Translations under genes and position numbers: made by a program
Part shown: one piece after another, positions 7,626 through 14,150 of the stretch
Numbering within the stretch: the stretch's first letter is position 1
Layout: each line of letters opens with the position of its first letter
Notes under the pieces: model-generated
Told to the model about the DNA's origin: nothing
What the model saw: only the letters and a program-made list of their open reading frames with translations
Databases searched by the model: none
Assembly: GCA_028689635.1 (NCBI GenBank)
Contig: JAQVCU010000016.1
Span: forward strand, 1-40,314
From: Oscillospiraceae bacterium
GTDB taxonomy: Bacteria; Bacillota; Clostridia; Oscillospirales; Ruminococcaceae
Direction of reading: 5' to 3'
DNA: 40,314 nucleotides

Positions 7626-8573
7626 ATGGCCGATACTTTATACCTGGTGATCCCCTGTTACAATGAGGAGGAAGTCCTTCCGGAGACCATCCGCCGCCTG
7701 ACCGATAAAATGGGCCGCATGATGGAAAAGGGCTTGATCTCTGACAAAAGCCGTATGGCCTTTGTGGATGACGGCAGCCATGACGGCACCTGGGCCCTCA
7801 TCGAACAGGCCCATGAAAAAAACCCCTTGGTGTCCGGCGTCAGGCTGGCCCATAACCGGGGGCACCAAAACGCCCTGCTGGCCGGCCTGATGACCGTAGC
7901 CCAGCGTTGCGATATGGCCATCTCCCTGGACGCCGACCTACAGGACGACGTGGAGGTGCTGGATCAGTTTGTGGAGCAGTACCAGCAGGGCTGCGACATC
8001 GTCTACGGCGTGCGCAGCTCCCGCAAGACCGATACCGCCTTTAAGCGCAGCACCGCCCTGGCCTTTTACCGGGTCATGGAAAAGATGGGGGTGGAAATCG
8101 TCTACAACCACGCCGATTACCGCCTTATGAGCCGCCGCGCCCTGGAAGCCCTGGGGGAATACCGGGAGGTCAACCTCTTTTTGCGCGGCATGGTGCCCAA
8201 CATCGGGTTTCGCACCGGCACGGTGGAATATGAGCGCAGCGAGCGTTTTGCCGGGGAATCGAAATATCCCCTTAAAAAAATGCTCTCCTTCGCCTGGGAT
8301 GGCGTCACTTCTTTCAGCGTAAAGCCTTTGCAGATGGTCACCGCCCTGGGCGTCCTGGTCTGCGCTCTTTCTTTGGGCGGTATGCTCGCCGCCCTGATCT
8401 GCCTGTTCTGCGGCCTGCCCGGCGAAAGCTGGCCCTGGATCCTCTGTTCCGTCTGGCTTGCGGCAGGCGTTCAGCTTGTCTGCCTGGGCGTCGTGGGCGC
8501 CTATATTGGCAAGATCTACAAAGAAGTAAAGGCGCGTCCCCGCTATCTGGTGGAGACCTTTTTGGACCGCTGA
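7626..8573 (+). CDS. Polyprenyl-phosphate glycosyltransferase, GT2 family (CsbB/GtrB-like)
   Basis: A 315-aa enzyme. Residues 1-230 are a GT2 domain with VIPCYNEEE (nucleotide-sugar binding), VDDGSHDGT, LDADLQDD (metal-binding DxD) and HADYRLMSR. Two hydrophobic helices follow (about 240-265 and 275-300), with a basic C-terminus. This layout is that of CsbB, GtrB and DPM1-like enzymes that load a sugar onto undecaprenyl phosphate on the inner face. It starts 1 nt after the yfhO stop, with AAGGAGG inside the end of yfhO, so the two are coupled. A terminator follows 2 nt after the stop. Sugar (GlcNAc or Glc) cannot be inferred. Confidence 0.88.
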   Translation: MADTLYLVIPCYNEEEVLPETIRRLTDKMGRMMEKGLISDKSRMAFVDDGSHDGTWALIEQAHEKNPLVSGVRLAHNRGHQNALLAGLMTVAQRCDMAISLDADLQDDVEVLDQFVEQYQQGCDIVYGVRSSRKTDTAFKRSTALAFYRVMEKMGVEIVYNHADYRLMSRRALEALGEYREVNLFLRGMVPNIGFRTGTVEYERSERFAGESKYPLKKMLSFAWDGVTSFSVKPLQMVTALGVLVCALSLGGMLAALICLFCGLPGESWPWILCSVWLAAGVQLVCLGVVGAYIGKIYKEVKARPRYLVETFLDR

Positions 8574-8575
8574 TT

Positions 8576-8597
8576 CCGGCGGCAGGCGCCGGTTTTT
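8576..8597 (+). terminator. Intrinsic terminator of the yfhO operon
   Basis: CCGGCG-gcagg-CGCCGG followed by five T residues, starting 2 nt after the glycosyltransferase stop. The stem is short (6 bp) but all G/C. Confidence 0.65.
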
Positions 8598-8608
8598 CCG
8601 TCCTGCCG

Positions 8609-8637
8609 TGGACAGCCGCCCTTTCCCATGCTATGAT
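8609..8637 (+). promoter_or_regulatory. Promoter of the small lipoprotein gene
   Basis: TGGACA (8609-8614), 17-nt spacer, TATGAT (8632-8637), 39 nt before the lipoprotein start. Confidence 0.7.
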
Positions 8638-8675
8638 ATCTTTATTTGGAAACGCCTAAAAGAGGAGGATCCCCC

Positions 8676-9146
8676 ATGAAAAATTTATCTCACCGGCTTT
8701 TGGCCGGCCTGTTGGCCCTGGCGCTGCTCTTTTCCCTTTCGGCCTGCGGCAGCGGCCAGGCCCTGGAGGAATACCGGCAGAGCCTGATCAGCGCCATGGC
8801 CGGCGTACAAAACGATATCGCCACCCTTTCTTCCCGCATGAACGCCTTTGATGGCGCCGAAAGTTCTTTGGGCGGCGTGACCGACGCCATCGACGCCTGC
8901 GCGGACAGCTGCCAGGCCCTGATCGACCTGCAGCCCCCCGAAAAAGCGAAAGACGCCCACGCCCGGTTCGTCTCCGGCATGAACCGCTATCTGGACGCCA
9001 TGGATATTTACCGCAATCTGTTCTCCTCCCTGGATGATCTGCGCAGCGAAAAGAGCGACAGCCTGATCGATACGGCGCAGAGCTATCTGGACGACGGCGC
9101 CAAAGAGCTGGCCGCAGGCACGGAACTGCTCGACGCCCTGGAATGA
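8676..9146 (+). CDS. Small helical lipoprotein of unknown function
   Basis: A 156-aa protein with a lipoprotein signal: basic start (MKNLSHR), hydrophobic stretch and lipobox LSAC, with Cys25 as the lipidated residue. The mature part is predicted to be almost wholly helical, with three or four amphipathic segments and few aromatic residues, which suggests a helical bundle anchored outside the membrane. I do not recognise a named family. AGAGGAGG precedes the ATG. It has its own promoter and a strong bidirectional terminator, so it is monocistronic. An earlier in-frame ATG at 8646 lacks a ribosome binding site and would place residues ahead of the signal peptide. Confidence 0.85.
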   Translation: MKNLSHRLLAGLLALALLFSLSACGSGQALEEYRQSLISAMAGVQNDIATLSSRMNAFDGAESSLGGVTDAIDACADSCQALIDLQPPEKAKDAHARFVSGMNRYLDAMDIYRNLFSSLDDLRSEKSDSLIDTAQSYLDDGAKELAAGTELLDALE

Positions 9147-9160
9147 TCCTTTGCCGCAAA

Positions 9161-9194
9161 AAAAGATCCGGCCCCCTGGGGAGCCGGATCTTTT
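9161..9194. terminator. Bidirectional terminator between the lipoprotein and MATE genes
   Basis: AAAAGATCCGGC (9161-9172) pairs perfectly with GCCGGATCTTTT (9183-9194) around a 10-nt loop; A and T runs on both flanks. It lies between convergent genes. Confidence 0.9.
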
Positions 9195-9202
9195 TTATAT
9201 CC

Positions 9203-10552
9203 TTAGCCGTGGATGGCCTTGATCCACTTTCGGCTTCTGAGCCGCTGGACGCACCAGACGGCCTTGAGCACCTGATCCGCCTTGAGCAGAAAATACACCC
9301 AAAACGCCGGCAGCTTCCAAACAAGACCTGCCATCGCCCCCAAAGGCACCGAAACCACCCACAAAAACAGGATATCTGCCACCATTAAGAAGCGGGTATC
9401 GCCGCCGCCCCGCAGCACCCCCTTGGTGAGGATGCTGTTGGTCGCCAGGAAAAAGGTGATGACGCCGATGGCGTTCATCAGCTGGCGGGCAATTTCCCGG
9501 GTGCCCTCGGAGACATTGTAAAAGCCGATCATGATTTCGCTGGTGGCGATGATAAAGCCGCCAGCCAGAACGCCCAGCACCGCTCCCATAAAAAAGAAGG
9601 TGTAGCCCTGGCGCTGGGCTTTTTCCACGTCCCCCTCCCCCAGGGTGTGGCCGGTGAGGATGGCGCTGGCCTGGGATATCCCCTGTACCAGTACGGTGCT
9701 CAGCTGTTGGGCCATAACGGTGATGGCGTTGGCCGCCACATAGCTTTCCCCCATGCGCCCGATGACCATGGCCACGGCGTTATTGCCCAGGGCCAGCAGC
9801 CCGTCGCTGACCAGTACTGGAAAGCTGACGCGGAAATATTCCCTCACCAGATTCCCGCAGCGCAGGAAAAAATGCCGGAGGCGGTACCCCACCTCTTTTT
9901 CGACAAACCAGAAATAGCCGCAGATCACGGCGCACTCAAAAAAACGGGAGATCATGGTGGCCAGGGCCGCGCCGCGAATCTCCAGGCGGGGGAAGCCCAT
10001 CTTTCCAAAGATCAGGCAGTAATTGAAAAAAATGTTGAGGAACAGCCCGCTCACCGAGCTGAGCAGCGGCACCGTCACCTTTTTTACGCTGCGCAGGGTG
10101 AGGGTGGTGGTAAGGGAAAACCCCAGCAGCAGGTAACCCGGGAACATCCACTCCAAATAGGCGGCGCCCTCCCGGACGACGGCTTCCTCCGCGGTATAGA
10201 TCCGCATAACGCCCTGGGGGAAAAGCAGGGTGGCCGCCGTAAAGAGGGCGGCGATGACCAGGCAGAACCGGTACATGATGGTGACGGCCTTTCGCAGGGC
10301 TCCATAATCCCCCTGGCCGTAAAACCGTGAGACCAAAACCGAAGCGCCCATCCCCATGCCCATGCAGAGGATCTGGAACACATTGACGAACTGGTTTGCC
10401 AGGGCGGACCCGGAGATCGCCGTCTCGCCCAGACGGCCCAGCATCATGGTGTCCACCAGGTTTATGGCGATGGTGATCAGGCTCTGCAGGGCAATGGGGA
10501 TGGATATCTGAAACACCTTGCGGTAAAATTCTTTTTCCCGAACCAGCAACAC
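9203..10552 (-). CDS. MATE-family multidrug/organic cation exporter
   Basis: A 449-aa protein with twelve hydrophobic segments in two pseudo-repeats. Recognisable MATE features are the start FYRKVFQISIPIALQSLITI, NLVDTMMLGRLGETAISG, and the second-half counterpart SDGLLALGNNAVAMVIGRMG. MATE proteins expel cationic drugs or metabolites using a Na+ or H+ gradient. GTG at 10552 is chosen because GAGGAGG sits 8 nt upstream. It lies 66 nt downstream of ilvN in the same direction, so it may be co-transcribed with ilvBN or have its own start. A sequence matching a catabolite-responsive element (10567-10582) overlaps this gap. Substrate unknown. Confidence 0.9.
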   Translation of the reverse strand: MLLVREKEFYRKVFQISIPIALQSLITIAINLVDTMMLGRLGETAISGSALANQFVNVFQILCMGMGMGASVLVSRFYGQGDYGALRKAVTIMYRFCLVIAALFTAATLLFPQGVMRIYTAEEAVVREGAAYLEWMFPGYLLLGFSLTTTLTLRSVKKVTVPLLSSVSGLFLNIFFNYCLIFGKMGFPRLEIRGAALATMISRFFECAVICGYFWFVEKEVGYRLRHFFLRCGNLVREYFRVSFPVLVSDGLLALGNNAVAMVIGRMGESYVAANAITVMAQQLSTVLVQGISQASAILTGHTLGEGDVEKAQRQGYTFFFMGAVLGVLAGGFIIATSEIMIGFYNVSEGTREIARQLMNAIGVITFFLATNSILTKGVLRGGGDTRFLMVADILFLWVVSVPLGAMAGLVWKLPAFWVYFLLKADQVLKAVWCVQRLRSRKWIKAIHG

Positions 10553-10566
10553 AGGGGGTCCTCCTC

Positions 10567-10582
10567 ATGCAAACGTTTTCAT
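10567..10582. promoter_or_regulatory. cre-like (CcpA/LacI-type) site upstream of the MATE gene
   Basis: ATGCAAACGTTTTCAT fits the Bacillus cre consensus WTGNAANCGNWNNCWW at every fixed position. It lies directly upstream of the MATE ribosome binding site and downstream of ilvN. Function inferred only; no CcpA gene is in the window. Confidence 0.45.
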
Positions 10583-10618
10583 TTTAAAGCGCGGGGCGCC
10601 GCCCCCATATCCCGGGCC

Positions 10619-11110
10619 TTACCGGGCGATGACGGACGAGCCGCGCTGCAGGGCAATGGTGCCCGTGCGGGAGACCTCCTGGATGCGGTAGGGCCGCAGC
10701 AGCTCCTCCAGCAGATCCAGCCGGTTGGGCCGGTCGGCGATCTCGATGGTGAGGGTATCCTTGGAGATATCGACGATCTTCGCGTTCATGATCTTGGCCA
10801 CATCGGTGATCTCCCCGCGGTTTTTGGCCGTGCAGGAGACCTTGATGAGCATCAGCTCCCGGCGGATCAGGTCGTCGTTCGGCACGGTGCGCACCTTGAT
10901 GACGTCGATCATCTTGTTGAGCTGTTTTTCGATCTGCTCCACCATATAATCGTCCCCGTCGGCCACAATGGTCATCCGGGAGATCATTTTATCCTCGGTA
11001 ACACCCACGGCCAGACTGTCGATGTTAAAGCCGCGGCGGGAAAAAAGGCCGGATATGTGGGAAAGCACCCCCGCGCGGTTCTCCACCAGGACTGAGATCG
11101 TATGCTTCAT
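10619..11110 (-). CDS. ilvN: Acetolactate synthase small (regulatory) subunit
   Basis: A 163-aa protein. The N-terminal ACT domain (about 2-75) starts KHTISVLVENRAGVLSHISGLFSRRG, the classic IlvN/IlvH signature, followed by FNIDSLAVG; the C-terminal domain (80-163) includes RELMLIKV. It binds the catalytic subunit and gives feedback inhibition by valine or another branched-chain amino acid. The ATG overlaps the ilvB stop codon (ATGA), with AAGGAGG upstream in ilvB, so the two are coupled. Length is as usual for the family. No ilvC, ilvD or leu genes are in the window. Confidence 0.95.
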   Translation of the reverse strand: MKHTISVLVENRAGVLSHISGLFSRRGFNIDSLAVGVTEDKMISRMTIVADGDDYMVEQIEKQLNKMIDVIKVRTVPNDDLIRRELMLIKVSCTAKNRGEITDVAKIMNAKIVDISKDTLTIEIADRPNRLDLLEELLRPYRIQEVSRTGTIALQRGSSVIAR

Positions 11111-12756
11111 CGCTGTTCCTCCTTCTCGGCGCCGCACTGGACGGTGCCTTCTTCCGGGCTGACGACGCACTCCGTTAAAAAGGGGCCGGGCTCCGCAAAA
11201 GCCCGCTCCACCGCCGCAGACACCGCTTCGTCGGAGCAAAGCCGCGCCCCGCCGATCCCATAGGCCGCCGCCAGGGCCACAAAATCCGGGCTGCCGGAAA
11301 GATCCACCGCCGAGAGGTTGCCGCCGTAGCAGGTGGACTGGATCTCCCTGACAAGGCCCAAAGAGCCGTTGCGCACCACAAAGATCTTGACCGGCACCTG
11401 ATGCTGTACCAGGGTAGCCAGTTCCATCATCTGCATCTGAAACGCGCCGTCGCCGCACACGGCCGCCACCTGCCGCCCCGGGCAGGCCAGCGCCGCCCCC
11501 ATGGCCGCCGGGATGGAATAACCCATGGTACCCATGCCGCCGCTGGTGAGAAAGCGCCCTTCCCGGATCAGGCAGTTGCGGGCAGACCAGATCTGGTTCT
11601 GGCCCACATCCGCCACATAAATGCCGTCCGGCTCCATATGGGAGGAGATCAGTCGCACAAGCCGCCGCGGATTGACAAAGCCCTCCCGGCTCTCTCCATA
11701 CCCCGCGCTGTCGTCCTGAGGCAGGCCCAGGGCCTCAAACCAGCCGCGGTCGTGGGCCCTGGGGCCCTGGGCCAGGATCTGTTCCAGCACCTGGGCCAGA
11801 TCCCCCACCAGGGGGATGCCGGCCTCTACATTTTTGCGGATCTCCGCCGGGTCGATATCGATGTGCACCACCCGGGTGCTTTTTTCCAAAATGCCGGGCT
11901 GGGTCACCGCCCGGTCTCCCGCCCTCGCCCCCGCGATGATCAGCAGGTCGGAGCGGCGGACGGCTTCGTTGGCCAGCGCCCCTCCCTGGCTCCCCAGCAT
12001 GCCGAGGTTTAGGGGATGCCCCGTGGGCAGGGCTCCCAGGCCCATCATGGTACAGGCCACGGGGATCCCGCAGCGCTCCGCCAAAAGGCGCACCTCCTGC
12101 CGGGCGCCGCTGCCAAACACGCCTCCCCCGGCGCAGATCACCGGGCGCTGCGCCCCGTCCATGGCTTCCACCACCCGCCGGATCTGCAGGGGGTTGCCCC
12201 GCAAGGTGGGGCTATAGCCCCGGATGGAGACCTCCTCCGGATAATGGAACCGGCCTTTCAGCCGGGTGTTCTGCACGTCGATGGGAACGTCGATGAGCAC
12301 CGGGCCCCGGCGTCCGGTCCCGGCGATATAAAAGGCTTCCCGGATCACCCGGGGCAGATCCTCCGCGTCCTTCACCAAAAAGCTATGTTTAAGGAAGGAG
12401 ACCGCCGCGCCGGTGATATCCGCCTCCTGAAAAGCGTCCCGGCCCAGCAGCTCGCTGGAGACCTGGCCGGTGATGGCCACCAAAGGGACGGAATCCATAT
12501 AAGCCGTGGCCAAAGCGGTAAGCAGGTTGGTGGCCCCCGGCCCGGAGGTAGCGATGCAGACCCCGGGCTTGCCCGTCATCCGGCCCCAGGCCCCGGCGGC
12601 GTGGCCCGCGTTTTGCTCCTGCCGCACCAGGATATGGCGGATGGAGCTTTTGGCAAGCTCATCGTAAAAAGGGCAGATGGTGGCCCCCGGATAGCCGAAG
12701 GCGATGCTCACCCCTTCTTGCTCCAGACACTGCACCATGACGGACGCTCCGGTCAT
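11107..12756 (-). CDS. ilvB: Acetolactate synthase large (catalytic) subunit
   Basis: A 549-aa thiamine-diphosphate enzyme making acetolactate or acetohydroxybutyrate from pyruvate, the first shared step to valine, leucine and isoleucine. Visible features: GVSIAFGYPGATICPFYDEL at the start, RQEQNAGHAAGAWGRMTGKPG with the catalytic Glu (E47), TSGPGATNLLT, and the C-terminal ThDP motif GDGAFQMQMMELAT. The ATG at 12756 has GGGGGAGG upstream; the frame is open far beyond this but that extension covers the promoter and the neighbouring gene. Fused frame, full family length. First gene of ilvBN, with its own promoter and a hairpin leader. Confidence 0.95.
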   Translation of the reverse strand: MTGASVMVQCLEQEGVSIAFGYPGATICPFYDELAKSSIRHILVRQEQNAGHAAGAWGRMTGKPGVCIATSGPGATNLLTALATAYMDSVPLVAITGQVSSELLGRDAFQEADITGAAVSFLKHSFLVKDAEDLPRVIREAFYIAGTGRRGPVLIDVPIDVQNTRLKGRFHYPEEVSIRGYSPTLRGNPLQIRRVVEAMDGAQRPVICAGGGVFGSGARQEVRLLAERCGIPVACTMMGLGALPTGHPLNLGMLGSQGGALANEAVRRSDLLIIAGARAGDRAVTQPGILEKSTRVVHIDIDPAEIRKNVEAGIPLVGDLAQVLEQILAQGPRAHDRGWFEALGLPQDDSAGYGESREGFVNPRRLVRLISSHMEPDGIYVADVGQNQIWSARNCLIREGRFLTSGGMGTMGYSIPAAMGAALACPGRQVAAVCGDGAFQMQMMELATLVQHQVPVKIFVVRNGSLGLVREIQSTCYGGNLSAVDLSGSPDFVALAAAYGIGGARLCSDEAVSAAVERAFAEPGPFLTECVVSPEEGTVQCGAEKEEQR

Positions 12757-12775
12757 GAAAAAACCTCCCCCGCAG

Positions 12776-12843
12776 AACAGCCGCCTTTCGGCATGGTTTG
12801 GCTGTTTTTCCCTATTATAGACCATGGCGGGCGGCAAAAGCAA
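12776..12843 (-). promoter_or_regulatory. ilvB promoter and short hairpin leader
   Basis: Minus-strand TTGCTT (12838-12843), 18-nt spacer and TATAAT (12814-12819). The transcript leader folds as AACAGCC (12800-12806) with GGCTGTT (12776-12782), enclosing GCC-GAAA-GGC (12783-12792), ending about 10 nt before the ribosome binding site. No T-box motif and no leader peptide rich in branched-chain codons is seen. Confidence 0.6.
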
Positions 12844-12924
12844 GAAAATACGCGCAAATCCCCTTTGTCCCCGTTTCTTCGGCGGAGGCTCCTGCCGGGA
12901 CGGGCCCCTTCCTTCATTTGCCGT

Positions 12925-12954
12925 TTGACAGAAGGCCTGGGCGAAGTGTACAAT
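12925..12954 (+). promoter_or_regulatory. Promoter of the substrate-binding lipoprotein gene
   Basis: Perfect -35 TTGACA (12925-12930), 18-nt spacer, TACAAT (12949-12954). The leader of about 70 nt is very GC-rich and can fold, but no known riboswitch signature was recognised. Confidence 0.75.
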
Positions 12955-13032
12955 AGGATGGAACTGCCGCCAACAGGCGGCGCGAGAACCGGCGCGGCCG
13001 CGGCCGCACCGCAAAAGCGGAGGGATCGTCCC

Positions 13033-14049
13033 ATGATGAAAAAGAAGATCGGGGCCGCTTTTTTGGCCCTTTGCCTGCTGCTTTCCCTGGCGGGCTGCTC
13101 CGGCGGGGAATCTTCTTCCGGCTCCCTGCCGGAAGAAGAGGACGAGCCGGAATCCCTGGAATATCCGGTGAAGGTGGGGGACGTTACCCTGGACGCCATG
13201 CCGGAAAAGGTCATCTCCCTCTCCCCCTCCCTCACCGAGATCGTTTTTGATCTGGGCTATGAGGATCAGCTCGCCGGCGTCAGCGCCTATTGCGACTGGC
13301 CGGAGGCCGCCAAGGATCTGCCCGCCATGGGCACGGCCGGCGCCCCTGACGTTTCCGCCATCCAAAAGGCAAAGCCGGACCTGGTGCTGCTCTCCTCCGG
13401 CCTGCCCCAAGAGCAATGGCTGGCCCTGCAGCAGGCCGATATCGAAGTTCTGGTGCTTGCCCGCCCCACCACCTTAAAAGAGCTAGAAGCCCTGTATCAG
13501 GATCTGGGCCGTGTCTTTGCCGGCGACCTGACCGGCGCTGCCCGGGGCGAGGAGTTTTTCACGGAGCAAAACGGCCGTTTGGAGGACGCCGCCGAAAAGG
13601 TGGAGGCCTACTGCCGGACAGAGGAGGGCAAAAAACTCTCCGCCGTCTATTTGCGAATGCTGGACTACGTTGTGGCCACCGGCGACACCCTGGAGGGGAA
13701 GCTGCTGGAAGCCGCGGGTTTCGACAACATCGCCGGGGCCTACGGGGAATGGCTGTTCCCCTTCGACATGGCCAGCCTTTATACCCCCAATGTGATCTTC
13801 TGCGACGATTCCATCACCATCCCCATGCTGGAGCAGAACAACAACTACAAGGGCCTTACCGCCGTCAAGCAGGATATCGTCTACTCCTATGATTTTACCG
13901 CTTTTGAGCGGCTGGGCTCCCGCACCTTCGATATCCTGGTGGATATGGCTGAAAAAGCCTATCCCGACGCCTTTGCATCGGATCCGGAGGAAGAAGAGGG
14001 AGACGCGGAGGGCAGCTCTTCTGAAGAAGATCCGCCCTCCGCCGAATGA
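13033..14049 (+). CDS. ABC transporter substrate-binding lipoprotein, cobalamin/iron-siderophore (BtuF/FepB) type
   Basis: A 338-aa lipoprotein: signal peptide with lipobox LAGC (Cys20), an acidic Ser/Glu-rich tether (21-45), then a periplasmic-binding fold of the TroA/BtuF class beginning PEKVISLSPSLTEIVFDLGYEDQLAGVSAYCDWP. Two alpha/beta lobes are joined by a long helix (about residues 155-205), and an acidic Glu/Ser-rich tail closes the protein. This class captures cobalamin, haem or ferric siderophores for an ABC importer. ATG 13033 is the first of two tandem ATGs, with GGAGGG upstream. No permease or ATPase gene is adjacent, so it is an orphan that must use a transporter encoded elsewhere. 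Ligand unknown. Confidence 0.85.
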   Translation: MMKKKIGAAFLALCLLLSLAGCSGGESSSGSLPEEEDEPESLEYPVKVGDVTLDAMPEKVISLSPSLTEIVFDLGYEDQLAGVSAYCDWPEAAKDLPAMGTAGAPDVSAIQKAKPDLVLLSSGLPQEQWLALQQADIEVLVLARPTTLKELEALYQDLGRVFAGDLTGAARGEEFFTEQNGRLEDAAEKVEAYCRTEEGKKLSAVYLRMLDYVVATGDTLEGKLLEAAGFDNIAGAYGEWLFPFDMASLYTPNVIFCDDSITIPMLEQNNNYKGLTAVKQDIVYSYDFTAFERLGSRTFDILVDMAEKAYPDAFASDPEEEEGDAEGSSSEEDPPSAE

Positions 14050-14104
14050 TCTGCCGCAGAAGCCTTCTTTGGGAAAACGGGTTTTCTGTGATTTTTCCGC
14101 AGCC

Positions 14105-14138
14105 AAAAGCGCCGCCATTATTAAATGGCGGCGCTTTT
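14105..14138. terminator. Bidirectional terminator between the binding-protein gene and the sortase-SpoIID gene
   Basis: Perfect 14-bp stem AAAAGCGCCGCCAT / ATGGCGGCGCTTTT with a 6-nt loop, A/T runs on both sides; convergent genes flank it. Confidence 0.93.
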
Positions 14139-14150
14139 TATGTAGGCCGG

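Noticed and set aside
6356-7627. 423-aa minus-strand open frame
   Set aside because: Antisense shadow of yfhO in GC-rich DNA; yfhO has clear membrane and family features.
12757-12960. T-box or branched-chain leader peptide upstream of ilvB
   Set aside because: No T-box sequence, no specifier loop and no run of Leu/Val/Ile codons; the leader is under 60 nt.
12016-13032. Long plus-strand extension upstream of the substrate-binding lipoprotein
   Set aside because: It is antisense to ilvB and would put about 340 residues ahead of a clear lipoprotein signal peptide; promoter and ribosome site support the start at 13033.
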